Assembly (NCBI RefSeq): GCF_019802285.1
Contig: NZ_JAIEUJ010000003.1
Span: 1 to 64,000 of the forward strand
Reading direction: 5' to 3'
Origin: Novilysobacter antarcticus
GTDB lineage: Bacteria; Pseudomonadota; Gammaproteobacteria; Xanthomonadales; Xanthomonadaceae
DNA: 64,000 bases
In this document: one piece after another, positions 52,353-62,077 of the stretch
Layout of the letters: each line of letters begins with the position of its first letter
How positions within the stretch are numbered: position 1 is the first letter of the stretch
Notes under the pieces: model-generated
Databases searched by the model: none
Told to the model about the DNA's origin: nothing
What the model saw: the letters and a program-made list of their open reading frames with translations, nothing else
Translations under genes and position numbers: made by a program

Positions 52353-53975
52353 ATGAAACGCGTGTCGCCAGCCCTCGCCGTCCAAGCCAACGACGACGCC
52401 GACAGCGCACTGCGCCGCGAACTCTACTTCTTCACCCTGTACCGCCTGCTGGAAGGCTCGCTGCTGGTGCTGGTCCTGTTCGGGCCGGTGGCGGAGATGC
52501 TCGAGGCGCCCCGGCACGACCTGATGGCGCGGGTGGTCGCACTGTCGTACCTGTTCCTGGGCGCCGTCCTGTTTGCGTTCGGCCGTCGCGGGGAACTGCG
52601 CGGACAGGCTTTTGCGGGCATCTGTTGCGACCTCCTGTTCGGGATCCTGGCCATCCACGCCATTCCGGTCGCCGGCACCGGCATCGCCCTGATGCTGTTG
52701 TTCAACGTCGGCGCCGCGGCTCTGCTGCTGCCTCCGCGGTTGGGCCTTGGTGCGGCCATGGTGGCCGTGGCCGCGATCGTCGGTGAGCACTTCTGGTCAG
52801 CGCTGCTGGAGGAAAGCGAGCGCGCGATCACCGAGCCCTTGATGTTCTCGGTCGGGTATCTCGCCGTTGCGACCACCACCAGCATCCTGGGCCGGCAGAT
52901 GCGCGACAGCTACGAACTGGCCGAGACGCGTGGGGTACAGACCGCCCACCTCACCGAGGTCAACGAATTGATCATCCGGCGCCTGCGCACCGGCGTGCTG
53001 CTGGTGGATGGCCAGAACCGGGTGCAGCTGGCCAACGAGGCGGCCCTGCTGCTGCTGGGCGAAGCCGGCGACGGCCATCGCGATCTGGCGTTGGCGCTGC
53101 CGGAGCTCTCCCGCCGCCTCGCGGCCTGGCGCGAGTCGGGCGTCGTCGACGATACGCCGCTGCAGGTGGCCACCGACCAGCACGACGTGATCCCACGGTT
53201 CACCCGCCTGCTGGCCGGTAGCGACCAGACGCTGGTCTTCCTGGATGACACCTCGCTGCTGTCGCGCCGCGCCGAATCCATGACGCTGGCCACGCTGGGA
53301 CGCTTTTCGGCCAGCCTGGCGCACGAGATCCGCAACCCACTGGCGGCGATCAACTACGCCGTGCAGCTGTTGGAGGAGTCCGAAGAGATTGCCGTCTCCG
53401 ACCGCCGCCTGCTGGAGATCATCCGCCAGCAGGGCCAGCGCATGAACGGCATCGTCGAGAACGTTCTGGGATTGGCGCGGCGCGAACCCGCCTCACCCGA
53501 TTACGTGGATCTGGTCGCGCTGGTGAACCGATTCGTCAACGAGTACCGCGCCGGCCATCCGTTGGAAAACGACACGCTGGTGGCCACGGCGGAGCGGCCC
53601 GAGGTGCAGGCGCTGGTCGATCCGCGCCACCTGCTGCAGGTGCTGACCGTGCTGGTGCACAACGCGCTGACCTACGGCCGCATGCCGGGCGAGCCCGCGC
53701 GGGTGACCGTGCACGTCCACCAGGATGATCGCAGGCATCCGATCATCGATGTCACCGACCGCGGACCGGGGATTCCCGAACGGGTCGCCCATCAGCTGTT
53801 CCAGCCATTTTTCACCACCTCCGGCCACGGCACCGGGCTGGGCCTGTACATCGCACGCGAACTGATCCTTGCCAACCAGGCGTCCTTGGACTTCATCCCC
53901 CTGCCCGCCGGGGGCAGCTGTTTCCGGATCCGCTTGTCCTCCACTGCCTCCATACGTCGTGATCGCTTAAGCTAG
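52353..53975 (+). CDS. pilS: Type IV pilus two-component sensor kinase
   Basis: A 540-residue membrane histidine kinase. About six hydrophobic segments fill residues 25-190, as in PilS. They are followed by a PAS-like region (TEVNELIIRRLRTGVLLVDGQN), the dimerisation/phosphoacceptor domain with His324 in LAHEIRNPLAAI, and an HATPase domain (QVLTVLVHNALTYG, DRGPGIPERV, GHGTGLGLYIARE). It partners the next gene, pilR, 21 bp downstream, and is expected to control pilin transcription. The start ATG at 52353 is chosen; the frame is open far upstream, but that part is antisense to sucC. Confidence 0.94.
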   Translation: MKRVSPALAVQANDDADSALRRELYFFTLYRLLEGSLLVLVLFGPVAEMLEAPRHDLMARVVALSYLFLGAVLFAFGRRGELRGQAFAGICCDLLFGILAIHAIPVAGTGIALMLLFNVGAAALLLPPRLGLGAAMVAVAAIVGEHFWSALLEESERAITEPLMFSVGYLAVATTTSILGRQMRDSYELAETRGVQTAHLTEVNELIIRRLRTGVLLVDGQNRVQLANEAALLLLGEAGDGHRDLALALPELSRRLAAWRESGVVDDTPLQVATDQHDVIPRFTRLLAGSDQTLVFLDDTSLLSRRAESMTLATLGRFSASLAHEIRNPLAAINYAVQLLEESEEIAVSDRRLLEIIRQQGQRMNGIVENVLGLARREPASPDYVDLVALVNRFVNEYRAGHPLENDTLVATAERPEVQALVDPRHLLQVLTVLVHNALTYGRMPGEPARVTVHVHQDDRRHPIIDVTDRGPGIPERVAHQLFQPFFTTSGHGTGLGLYIARELILANQASLDFIPLPAGGSCFRIRLSSTASIRRDRLS

Positions 53976-53996
53976 CCTTCATGATCGGAGGACGGG

Positions 53997-55466
53997 ATGG
54001 CTGAGACACGCAGCGCTTTGGTAGTCGATGACGAGCGGGACATCCGCGAGTTGCTGGTGATGACCCTGGGCCGCATGGGATTGCGATGCGATACCGCGTC
54101 CAGCCTGGGCGACGCGCGCGCGCAACTGGCCCGCAACCGCTATGACCTGTGCTTGACTGACATGCGCCTCCCCGACGGCTCTGGCATCGATCTGATCGCC
54201 GAGATCACCGAGAAGTTTCCCGAAACCCCCGTGGCGATGATTACCGCCTTCGGTAACGTGGATGCCGCCGTCGATGCGCTCAAGGCCGGCGCCTTCGATT
54301 TTGTCGCCAAGCCGGTCGAGCTGTCGGTGTTGCGTGACCTGGTCCGCCATGCGCTGGACCTGAAGGAGAAGCCCGCGCTACGTGCCAACCCGGAAAACGT
54401 TGCCACCCGCCTGTACGGCGAATCGCCCGCGATGCAGCAGCTGCGCGAGACCATCACCAAGGTGGCGCGGAGTCAGGCGCCGGTGTATATCGCCGGCGAG
54501 TCGGGCGTGGGCAAGGAACTGGTCGCCCGCACGATCCACGCCGAGGGAAGCCGCGGTTCCGGTCCGTTCGTCCCGGTCAACTGCGGCGCGATCCCCAGCG
54601 AACTGATGGAAAGCGAGTTCTTCGGCCACAAGAAGGGCAGCTTCACCGGGGCCCACGCCGACAAGCCGGGCCTGTTCCACAGCGCTGACGGCGGCACGCT
54701 GTTCCTGGACGAGGTTGCCGAGCTGCCGCTGCCGATGCAGGTCAAGCTGCTGCGCGCGATCCAGGAGAAATCCATCAAGCCGGTGGGCGCCAACGCGGAG
54801 ACGATGGTGGATGTACGCATCCTTTCCGCAACGCACAAGGACCTGGCCGGCCTGGTCGCCGAAGGCCGCTTCCGCCAGGACCTCTACTACCGCATCAATG
54901 TGATCGAGTTGCGCGTGCCGCCGCTGCGCGAGCGCCTCTCCGACCTGCCCGGCCTGTGCGCCAAGATCCTCCAGCGCCTGGCCTCCGACCTGGGTCGCGA
55001 GCCGCCGGCGCTTTCCGCCGAGGCCATGGATGCGCTTGGCCAGTACGCCTTCCCGGGCAACGTGCGCGAGTTGGAGAACATCCTCGAGCGCGCCATGGCC
55101 ATGGCCGACGGTGACCGGCTCGAGGTGCATGATCTGCACCTGCCACAGGCCACCGCGGCCCACGCTGCCGCCCACGGCGCACCCCGGCCGGCCCCGCGCG
55201 AACCCGGCGCCGCCCCATTGCAGCCGCCCGCATCGGGCGCCCAGACGCCGCAGGCGGCCGCAGCCGCGGCGGGAATCGACCCGCGCACGATCGATCCGCG
55301 CGACACCGCGACCAGTGCGTTGCCCTCCTACATCGAAGAGATCGAGCGGGCAGCGATCCAGCACGCGTTGCAGGAAAACCGTTACAACAAGACCCGCACG
55401 GCGGCATCGCTGGGCATCACCTTCCGCGCCTTGCGCTACAAGTTGAAGAAACTGGGCATCGACTGA
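53997..55466 (+). CDS. pilR: Type IV pilus sigma-54 response regulator
   Basis: A 489-residue NtrC-type activator. The receiver domain (1-120) has the phosphoacceptor Asp55 in LCLTDMRLPDG. The AAA+ domain (about 140-375) has Walker A GESGVGKE (167-174), where most members have GESGTGKE. The sigma-54 contact loop GSFTGA (214-219), for GAFTGA, is a variant also known from PilR proteins. An Ala/Pro-rich linker of about 70 residues leads to a Fis-type helix-turn-helix (NKTRTAASLGITFRALRYKLKKLGI). CGGAGG precedes the ATG. The partner is PilS. It probably activates pilA, which is not in this window. Confidence 0.95.
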   Translation: MAETRSALVVDDERDIRELLVMTLGRMGLRCDTASSLGDARAQLARNRYDLCLTDMRLPDGSGIDLIAEITEKFPETPVAMITAFGNVDAAVDALKAGAFDFVAKPVELSVLRDLVRHALDLKEKPALRANPENVATRLYGESPAMQQLRETITKVARSQAPVYIAGESGVGKELVARTIHAEGSRGSGPFVPVNCGAIPSELMESEFFGHKKGSFTGAHADKPGLFHSADGGTLFLDEVAELPLPMQVKLLRAIQEKSIKPVGANAETMVDVRILSATHKDLAGLVAEGRFRQDLYYRINVIELRVPPLRERLSDLPGLCAKILQRLASDLGREPPALSAEAMDALGQYAFPGNVRELENILERAMAMADGDRLEVHDLHLPQATAAHAAAHGAPRPAPREPGAAPLQPPASGAQTPQAAAAAAGIDPRTIDPRDTATSALPSYIEEIERAAIQHALQENRYNKTRTAASLGITFRALRYKLKKLGID

Positions 55467-55582
55467 CCTGCGCGCCCGGAGCCGACGCCGCCAGTGGCTG
55501 GCCGGGGAATTGCCGATCGATCGGGGCCGCCTGTGGCGGCGGCCGGTAAACTGGTCGTCTTGTCCCGATCAAAACCATCACC

Positions 55583-57220
55583 TTGCCCAGCGCTGACGCC
55601 ACCCCGCCACACCCCTCGCCTGCCACCGACAGTCCTGAATCGACCACCCTTTCCCAGCGCCTGCAGGTGGCGCTGGATCTGCTCGAGGCGGTTGCTGCAG
55701 ATCGCACGCTCCTGGACGAGCTGCCGAAAACGGACCGCTCCCGATTGCACCGGGCGGTGGCAAGGGTCTACCACCCCGAGCCCGGACAGCGCCGGCAAAA
55801 GCTCAAGGCTCAGGAGCGCCAGCGCAACGCCGAGAACATCCGTCGTGCCGACGAGCTCCTGAACCAGACCGGCATCCGCGCGCTGCGCCGCAAGCCCGTA
55901 TTTACCGCGTTGAACTACTTCCCGCCGCGCGGGCCCGGAGAGCAACCCCACGACGGGCATCCGCAAACCGACGCAGCCGCTGCCGGCACGGAGTCGCCCG
56001 AGCTGCTGCATTGCTACGTGTGCAAGCAGAAATACACGCAGGTCCACCACTTCTACGACCAGCTGTGCCCCGAGTGCGCGGCATTCAATTTCCACAAGCG
56101 CACCGAGCTGGCGGACCTGACCGGCCGGGTCGCGCTGCTGACCGGCGGGCGGGTCAAGATCGGCTATCAGGCCGGCCTGAAGCTGCTGCGCGCCGGCGCC
56201 GGCTTGATCGTGACGACCCGCTTCCCGCGCGATTCCGCCGCGCGCTACGCGCAGGAGCCGGATTTCGGCGAGTGGAGCGACCGGCTGGAGATCTTCGGTC
56301 TGGACCTGCGCCATACACCCAGCGTGGAAGCCTTCTGTACCGAGCTGGTGGCGACGCGACCGCGACTGGATTTCATCATCAACAACGCCTGCCAGACGGT
56401 GCGCCGCCCGCCGGAGTTCTACGCCCACATGATGGCCGGCGAGACTGCGGCACTCCGCGATACGCCCGAAGCGGTGCGCAAACTTATCGGCCGGTACGAA
56501 GGTCTGCGCAGCCAGGACTTGCTGGGCGAGGCGTCCGCATCGGTGCAGGCCGCCGCCGCGCGTGGCGACCTGCGGGCGACCGGCAGCGACATGTCCGGAC
56601 TGGTCCGCGCGGCCGAGCTGTCACAGGTGCCGCTGTTGGCCGAGGAGCTGCTGGGCCAGAAACACCTGTTCCCGGAAGGCCGGCTGGACCAGGATCTGCA
56701 GCAGGTCGATCTGCGCGGACGCAATTCCTGGCGCCTGCAGATGCACGAGGTGCCCTCGGTGGAATTGCTGGAAGTGCAGTTGGTCAACGCGATCGCGCCG
56801 TTCCTGATCAACGCCCGGTTGAAGCCGTTGATGCTGCGCGCGGATGACGGCGGCGAGCCGACCCGGGACAAGCACATCGTGAACGTATCGGCGGTGGAGG
56901 GGCAGTTCTACCGCAACTTCAAGACCACTCGGCACCCGCACACCAACATGGCCAAGGCCGCGCTGAACATGATGACGCGCACCTCGGCGGCCGATTACCA
57001 CGGCGACGGCATCCACATGAACAGCGTCGACACCGGCTGGGTGACCGACGAGGATCCGGCCGAGCTGGCGGCGCGCAAGACGCTTGAGGAGCGCTTCCAT
57101 CCGCCGCTGGACATCATCGACGGTGCGGCGCGGATCGTGGACCCGATCATCGACGGCTTCAACACGGGCACCCACGTTTGGGGCCAGTTCCTGAAGGACT
57201 ACAAGCCGACCGACTGGTGA
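55583..57220 (+). CDS. SDR-fold protein with N-terminal Cys4 site
   Basis: A 545-residue protein of uncertain role. Residues about 25-90 are helical ([19 protein letters not shown] and on). About 143-165 there is a Cys4 site, LLHCYVCKQ and LCPECAAF, probably zinc. A Rossmann domain follows (about 175-540) with [12 protein letters not shown] in place of TGxxxGxG, NNACQT, a serine in NVSAVEGQF, and TNMAKAAL where SDRs have YxxxK. The catalytic Tyr is thus replaced, though the Lys remains. It resembles a broadly spread 'SDR family oxidoreductase' with such a zinc knuckle, whose reaction is unknown. The start is a TTG with no strong ribosome binding site and may be wrong. Confidence 0.72.
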   Translation: MPSADATPPHPSPATDSPESTTLSQRLQVALDLLEAVAADRTLLDELPKTDRSRLHRAVARVYHPEPGQRRQKLKAQERQRNAENIRRADELLNQTGIRALRRKPVFTALNYFPPRGPGEQPHDGHPQTDAAAAGTESPELLHCYVCKQKYTQVHHFYDQLCPECAAFNFHKRTELADLTGRVALLTGGRVKIGYQAGLKLLRAGAGLIVTTRFPRDSAARYAQEPDFGEWSDRLEIFGLDLRHTPSVEAFCTELVATRPRLDFIINNACQTVRRPPEFYAHMMAGETAALRDTPEAVRKLIGRYEGLRSQDLLGEASASVQAAAARGDLRATGSDMSGLVRAAELSQVPLLAEELLGQKHLFPEGRLDQDLQQVDLRGRNSWRLQMHEVPSVELLEVQLVNAIAPFLINARLKPLMLRADDGGEPTRDKHIVNVSAVEGQFYRNFKTTRHPHTNMAKAALNMMTRTSAADYHGDGIHMNSVDTGWVTDEDPAELAARKTLEERFHPPLDIIDGAARIVDPIIDGFNTGTHVWGQFLKDYKPTDW

Positions 57221-57278
57221 CGTTGCGAAGGGGAAGATGCTTCCGATCGCTGGGCCGGTGCTGATCTGACGCGTGGGG

Positions 57279-57371
57279 CGGGACCTGCCGGCCTTCCGGG
57301 CGAATGTCCCCCGGCCCCGCCTGCGGCGGAGGCCTCCTCCTTTATTTCGCCCCGAAGGCCGGCAGGTCCCG
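57279..57371 (+). repeat. Structured hairpin repeat, unit 3 (forward)
   Basis: The outer arms 57279-57296 and 57354-57371 are a perfect 18-bp inverted repeat. The conserved loop sides are GGGCGAATGTCCCCCGG (57298-57314) and TCCTCCTTTATTTCGCCCC (57335-57353). The inner stem GGCCCCGCC / GGCGG-A-GGCC (57313-57334) has one bulged base and a TGC loop. The stems share no sequence with the forward unit near 49.8 kb, but the loop sides are nearly identical. Confidence 0.88.
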
Positions 57372-57423
57372 CTGTCGGATCGTCGCGGTACGCAAACAGC
57401 AAACAGCCGTGATGCTGGAACAA

Positions 57424-57514
57424 CGTGAGCGAATGCCGTTGGGGCGAAGTAAAGGAGGAGGCACCGGCGTCATCGGTGCCGGGGGACATTCGCACCCAAT
57501 GGCATTCGCTCGCG
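57424..57514 (-). repeat. Structured hairpin repeat, unit 4 (reverse)
   Basis: A mirror-oriented partner 52 bp after the forward unit, almost the same spacing as at the other locus (54 bp). The outer arms (57424-57441 with 57497-57514) pair with a few wobbles. The inner stem is GGCACCG / CGGTGCC (57460-57466, 57474-57480). The conserved sides GGGGCGAAGTAAAGGAGGAG and GGGGGACATTCGC are the reverse complement of the forward consensus. Confidence 0.85.
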
Positions 57515-57570
57515 GTGCCCCGGTCACCTCGCAGATGCGGCGTTTTCTCCCTCGATGAGCGAAACACCAA

Positions 57571-57600
57571 CAAAAACGGGCCGCGATGCGGCCCGTTTCA
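57571..57600 (-). terminator. Rho-independent terminator of the S9 peptidase gene
   Basis: An 8-bp stem (CGGGCCGC / GCGGCCCG, 57577-57584 and 57588-57595) with a GAT loop, about 43 bp beyond the peptidase stop. Read leftward it ends in a T-run from the five A at 57572-57576. Confidence 0.9.
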
Positions 57601-57642
57601 TTGGTGTCCCGGAATATCCGGGCATTGGCAACGCAGCTAGCG

Positions 57643-60147
57643 CTACGGTGCCTCGGCCACCTTGGCATCATCGCTGCCCGCGCGCTTCACGTACTTGTCC
57701 AGCCAGGCATCCTCTTCGGCCAGCATGTGCATGATGGATTCGCGTGCGCGGTAGCCGTGCGATTCGTTGGGCAGCATCACCAGCCGCGCGTTGCCCCCCA
57801 GGCCCTTCATCGCCGCGAACAGGCGCTCGCTCTGGACCGGGAAGGTGCCCGAGTTGTTGTCGTCCACACCGTGGATGATCAGCAGTGCGTCCTTGATCTG
57901 GTGCGCGTAGTTGAACGGCGACATCTGCATGTAGGTGTCCTGGGCCTGCCAGTAGTTGCGCTCCTCGGCCTGGAAACCGAACGGCGTCAGGCTGCGGTTG
58001 TAGGCGCCGCTGCGTGCGATCCCAGCCTTGAACAGGCGGGTGTGGGCCAGCAGGTTGGCGGTCATGAACGCCCCGTAGGAGTGCCCACCAATCGCGAGGC
58101 GGTTGCGGTCGGCAACCCCGCGCCGCACCACCTCGTCCACCGCCGCCTCAGCGCCGGCCACCAGTTGCTCAAGGTAGGTGTCGTTGGGTTCGCGGTCGCC
58201 CTCGCCGACGATCGGCATGGTCGGCCCGTCCATCACTGCGTAGCCACGGGTCAGGAATGGCAGTGGTCCCCAGTAGCTGATCGCGTTGAAGCGGTAGGGC
58301 GATCCGGTCACCTGGCTGGCCGCATCGGCGGACTTGAACTCGCGCGGGTAGGCCCACAGCAGCGTCGGCAGCGGACCATCACGCTTGGCGTCGTAACCCG
58401 GCGGCAGGTACAGGTTGGCGGTCAGCTCCACGCCGTCCTTGCGTTGGTAGCGGATCTGCTCCTTCTGCACGTCGCGCAGTTGCGGCGTGGGATGCGGGAA
58501 ATCGGTCAACGCGATCGGGCTGGCGTCCGCGTCGCCCAAGTCACGCAGGTAGATGTTGGCCGGCTGCTTGGGTGACTCACGCGAGCTGAGGATGCGCTTG
58601 CCGTCATCGTCCAGCATCGCGACCGGTGCTTCGTACCACGGCTCTTCCGAGTGGAACAGTCGCGTCGCGTGCTTGTCGGCGAGGCTGAATCGGTCGAGGA
58701 ACGGCCGGTCGCCCTCCGGCGAAGCTCCTGCGCCCATCAGGAAGATGCTGCCGCCATCGCTGGATACCACCAGGCGCTGGTTGCCGGCGTCGTCGGGGCG
58801 GGTCACCGCGGTGCCCGGGTCGCTGTAGCGGTCCTCGTAGGAGCGATCAAAGATCAGTTCCGCCGCCTGCTCGGGCTGCCCGGGAGCAATCCGCCACTGC
58901 CGCGTCTGGCGGGTCTTCCACCAGAACTCGTCGATCAGCGCGAGGTCGTCGCGACCCCAGGTCGCGCCGGCATAGCGCAGGCCGAGTCGGGCCAGTTCCA
59001 CCGGCTTGCCGTTGAACGGAGCGGCGTGGGCGAACACCACGTCACGCACTTCCACATCACGCGCCGGGTCGCCGCCGTCCTGCGCTTCCGCCCAGACCAG
59101 GGTGGCCGGCGCGTCGCTGCGCCAGGAGATGCGGCGCACGCCGGTGGCGACCGCGTCGTTGCCGGTCGGCAGGCCTTCCACCAGTGGCAGGCGGGCGACC
59201 GTGTGCAGCGGCTTGCCGTCGCGGTCGAGCACCTCGATGCGGCGCGGGAAACGCGAGAAGGGCACCAGGTAGGAGAACGGGCGCTCCACCGTCTGCACCA
59301 GCAGATGCCTGCCATCGGGCGACGGCGATGCGCCGATGACGAGGTCCGGCTTGCCCAGCAGGGTCAATTTGCCCGACAGCTCCACGCGGGCGAGCTGGCT
59401 GGTCAGGTAGTGGGCGAAGATGGCCGCGTCCTGCTCGTTCTTCAGCAGGTCCTGGTAGGTCCGGATCGAGCGCACCGCGGCGCCCTGCTCGGTCTGCTGG
59501 ATGCTGGGGCCGGCTGGAATGCCATCGGCGGTGGGTGCGGCTCCCTGGTCGTGGGGGCGCAGGGTCACCAGCAGACCGCGGCTGTCGGGGAGCCAGTCGA
59601 AGCCGGTACCCGCCACCGCGTTCAGGGGTTGCTGCAGCAAACGGCGCGCCTTGCGCGAGGCGACCTCGACGATCCACAGCTCCACGTGGCCCGAGCCGTT
59701 GTCGACGTGGGTAAAGGCGATGTGCTTCTGGTCCGGCGCCCAGGACAGGTCGGCCAGCTTCAGGTTCTCGGGCAGACCGGCGACGGGCAGCTCCTGGCGC
59801 TTGGCGATGTCCAGCAACTGCAGATCCGATCCGAAAGAGAACGCACTGCTGGCGTAGGTGCGCGGATTGATCCGCGTGCCTGCCAGCTTCAGCTCGGGCT
59901 GCGCGACGACATCGATGCCAGGCAGCGACGGGGTCTTCAGCAACGTTGCAAAGTCGCGGTTTGGACTCAGCCTGACCTGCGGCTGGCGAGGTGCATCGAC
60001 CAGCGCCTGCAAGGCGTCCACAGGCAGCTGGTAGCCGCCTTGGTCGTCCAGCGCGGCGGTCCGGGCCAGCGCAGGGGTGAGCAATGCGAAGGGCAGCAAG
60101 GCGGCCAGCAGGCCGAAGGCGGATGAGCGCCGCTTGGGTTTGGACAT
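57643..60147 (-). CDS. Exported S9-family prolyl oligopeptidase-like serine peptidase
   Basis: An 834-residue protein with a signal peptide (GLLAALLPFALLTPALA, cleavage near 29), so probably periplasmic. Residues about 60-560 form a beta-propeller-like region (LSWAPDQKHIAFTH, WLPDSRGLLVTL). The C-terminal 260 residues are an alpha/beta hydrolase: catalytic Ser690 in IGGHSYGAF, the Asp in LIIHGVDDNNSGT, and the His in LPNESHGYRA. The LNRLAIGGHSYG context and full length resemble the glutamyl endopeptidase/dipeptidyl-peptidase-like S9 members rather than true prolyl oligopeptidase. It is transcribed leftward from a region shared with ahcY. Substrate specificity is inferred only. Confidence 0.9.
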   Translation of the reverse strand: MSKPKRRSSAFGLLAALLPFALLTPALARTAALDDQGGYQLPVDALQALVDAPRQPQVRLSPNRDFATLLKTPSLPGIDVVAQPELKLAGTRINPRTYASSAFSFGSDLQLLDIAKRQELPVAGLPENLKLADLSWAPDQKHIAFTHVDNGSGHVELWIVEVASRKARRLLQQPLNAVAGTGFDWLPDSRGLLVTLRPHDQGAAPTADGIPAGPSIQQTEQGAAVRSIRTYQDLLKNEQDAAIFAHYLTSQLARVELSGKLTLLGKPDLVIGASPSPDGRHLLVQTVERPFSYLVPFSRFPRRIEVLDRDGKPLHTVARLPLVEGLPTGNDAVATGVRRISWRSDAPATLVWAEAQDGGDPARDVEVRDVVFAHAAPFNGKPVELARLGLRYAGATWGRDDLALIDEFWWKTRQTRQWRIAPGQPEQAAELIFDRSYEDRYSDPGTAVTRPDDAGNQRLVVSSDGGSIFLMGAGASPEGDRPFLDRFSLADKHATRLFHSEEPWYEAPVAMLDDDGKRILSSRESPKQPANIYLRDLGDADASPIALTDFPHPTPQLRDVQKEQIRYQRKDGVELTANLYLPPGYDAKRDGPLPTLLWAYPREFKSADAASQVTGSPYRFNAISYWGPLPFLTRGYAVMDGPTMPIVGEGDREPNDTYLEQLVAGAEAAVDEVVRRGVADRNRLAIGGHSYGAFMTANLLAHTRLFKAGIARSGAYNRSLTPFGFQAEERNYWQAQDTYMQMSPFNYAHQIKDALLIIHGVDDNNSGTFPVQSERLFAAMKGLGGNARLVMLPNESHGYRARESIMHMLAEEDAWLDKYVKRAGSDDAKVAEAP

Positions 60148-60312
60148 GACGTTCCCGGAGAGGTGACAGTGAAAATTGGATCGTGGTGTCCCGGCGCGGC
60201 GGACGCGGGCCGGGGCGTTTCAGGGGGCCAAACTCCCACAGTTGCTGAAGCCCGGCCAGTGAAGGAAGTCCCGATGCGGCGGCGCCCGGGTTCAAGCCGT
60301 TACAATGGCGCG
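60148..60312. other. Divergent promoter region of the S9 peptidase and ahcY
   Basis: Together with the riboswitch it makes a 331-bp gap without genes. It must contain promoters for the leftward peptidase and the rightward ahcY. I see no strong -35/-10 pair that I would defend, and no gene. Confidence 0.5.
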
Positions 60313-60412
60313 GTCCGCCGAGGGGCGCTGCGACCGTCCTGTCACGGACGGCCAGGCTTGGCAGGATCGATCGAGACGCTCCATCGGTCTCCGTCCGCTA
60401 CAACGGCGCCCG
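60313..60412 (+). promoter_or_regulatory. SAH riboswitch upstream of ahcY
   Basis: Matches the S-adenosylhomocysteine riboswitch. P1 is GCCGAG (60317-60322) with CTTGGC (60357-60362). The core is GGGGCGCTGCGACC. P2 is CGTCC / GGACG (60335-60339, 60346-60350), followed by CCAGGC. The pseudoknot pairs GGGCGC (60323-60328) with GCGCCC (60406-60411). It ends 67 nt before the ahcY start. SAH binding is known to raise expression of SAH hydrolase genes. Confidence 0.94.
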
Positions 60413-60478
60413 GTTGCGACCACCCTCCCCGCTTGACGCACCCGATCCGGGTGCCGCGGGATCGAACCGGAGCTACGC

Positions 60479-61924
60479 ATGAAAGACACCATCCGAACCT
60501 TCTCCACCGAAGGCGACTACAAGGTTGCCGACATCGGTCTGGCCGACTGGGGCCGCAAGGAACTCGATATTGCCGAGCACGAGATGCCGGGCCTGATGTC
60601 GATCCGCAAGAAACACGCGGCCGACAAGCCGCTGAAAAACGTGCGCGTGACCGGCTCGCTGCACATGACCGTGCAGACCGCGGTGCTGATCGAGACCCTG
60701 AAGGACATCGGCGCCGATGTGCGCTGGGCCTCGTGCAACATCTTCTCCACCCAGGACCACGCCGCGGCCGCGATTGCCGCGTCCGGCACGCCGGTATTCG
60801 CCTGGAAGGGCGAGACGCTGGAGGAGTACTGGGACTGCACGTTGGCGGCGCTGAGCTTCCCCGACGGCAAGGGCGGTTTCCTCGGCCCGCAGCTGGTCGT
60901 GGACGACGGCGGTGACGTGACCCTGTTGATCCACAAGGGCTATGAGCTGGAGAACGGCTCCAGGTGGGTGGAGGAAAAGGCCGCCTCGCACGAGGAACAG
61001 GTGATCAAGAACCTGCTCAAGCGCGTGGCTGTCGAGCGCCCGGGCTTCTGGCACACCGTGGTCAAGGACTGGAAGGGCGTGTCGGAGGAAACCACCACCG
61101 GCGTGCTGCGCCTGTACCAGCTGGCCGAAGCCGGCTCACTGCTGGTGCCTGCGATCAACGTCAATGACTCGGTCACCAAGTCCAAGTTCGACAATCTGTA
61201 CGGCTGCCGCGAGTCGCTGGCCGACGGCCTCAAGCGCGCGATGGACGTGATGCTGGCGGGCAAGGTGGCCGTGGTCTGCGGCTATGGCGACGTCGGCAAG
61301 GGCTCTGCCGCGTCGCTGCGGGCCTACGGCGCGCGCGTCATCGTCACCGAGATCGATCCGATCTGCGCGCTGCAGGCGGCGATGGAAGGCTTCGAGGTCA
61401 CCACGGTGGAAAACACTCTCGGCCGCGGCGACATCTACGTCACCACCACCGGCAACAAGGATGTGCTCACCGTCGAGCACCTGCAGAACATGAAGGATCA
61501 GGCCATCGTCTGCAACATCGGCCACTTCGACAACGAGATCCAGGTCGACGCGCTCAAGAGCCTCAAGGACGTCGAGCAGATCAACATCAAGCCGCAGGTG
61601 GACAAGTTCGTGTTCGCCGATGGCCGCGCGATCTTCCTGCTCGCCGAAGGCCGCCTGGTCAACCTGGGTTGCGCGACGGGACATCCGAGCTTTGTGATGT
61701 CCAACTCCTTCTCCAACCAGACCCTCGCCCAGATCGACCTGTGGGAGAAGAAGGACAGCTACGAGAAGAAGGTCTACATCCTGCCCAAGCACCTGGACGA
61801 GGAAGTGGCCCGCCTGCATCTGGAGAAGATCGGCGTCAAGCTGACGACACTGACCCCCGCGCAGTCCGCCTACCTCGGCGTGCCGGTGGAAGGTCCGTAC
61901 AAGGCGGAGCACTACCGCTACTGA
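60479..61924 (+). CDS. ahcY: S-adenosylhomocysteine hydrolase
   Basis: A 481-residue NAD-dependent enzyme that splits S-adenosylhomocysteine into adenosine and homocysteine, clearing the product inhibitor of methyltransferases. Seen: the substrate-domain [14 protein letters not shown] (about 62-75), [14 protein letters not shown], the [19 protein letters not shown] active-site segment (with Lys, Asp and Cys), the NAD motif [13 protein letters not shown] (about 265-277), and the C-terminal KAEHYRY. It carries the roughly 40-residue insert typical of proteobacterial long SahH. It is regulated by the SAH riboswitch upstream and closed by a terminator. Confidence 0.97.
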   Translation: MKDTIRTFSTEGDYKVADIGLADWGRKELDIAEHEMPGLMSIRKKHAADKPLKNVRVTGSLHMTVQTAVLIETLKDIGADVRWASCNIFSTQDHAAAAIAASGTPVFAWKGETLEEYWDCTLAALSFPDGKGGFLGPQLVVDDGGDVTLLIHKGYELENGSRWVEEKAASHEEQVIKNLLKRVAVERPGFWHTVVKDWKGVSEETTTGVLRLYQLAEAGSLLVPAINVNDSVTKSKFDNLYGCRESLADGLKRAMDVMLAGKVAVVCGYGDVGKGSAASLRAYGARVIVTEIDPICALQAAMEGFEVTTVENTLGRGDIYVTTTGNKDVLTVEHLQNMKDQAIVCNIGHFDNEIQVDALKSLKDVEQINIKPQVDKFVFADGRAIFLLAEGRLVNLGCATGHPSFVMSNSFSNQTLAQIDLWEKKDSYEKKVYILPKHLDEEVARLHLEKIGVKLTTLTPAQSAYLGVPVEGPYKAEHYRY

Positions 61925-61952
61925 TCGATTGCCGATTAAGTGCGTGAGACAG

Positions 61953-61984
61953 GAAACGGGCACCGCGAGGCGCCCGTTTTTATT
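61953..61984 (+). terminator. Rho-independent terminator after ahcY
   Basis: A stem with CGGGC / GCCCG (61957-61961, 61972-61976), an inner CC / GG extension around GCGA, and a following TTTTTATTTAAT tract, 32 bp after the ahcY stop. Confidence 0.88.
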
Positions 61985-62077
61985 TAATAAAAACTCAGCT
62001 TTAAAACCATCATAAGTAGTGCACCTATCCCGGGCCGAACGAGCTGACATCAAGCCCCTATTAAATCACGCCCCAAA

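Noticed and set aside
53997-55466. GSFTGA in place of GAFTGA in PilR as a sign of a dead activator
   Set aside because: This variant is known in active PilR-type regulators, so it does not argue for loss of function.
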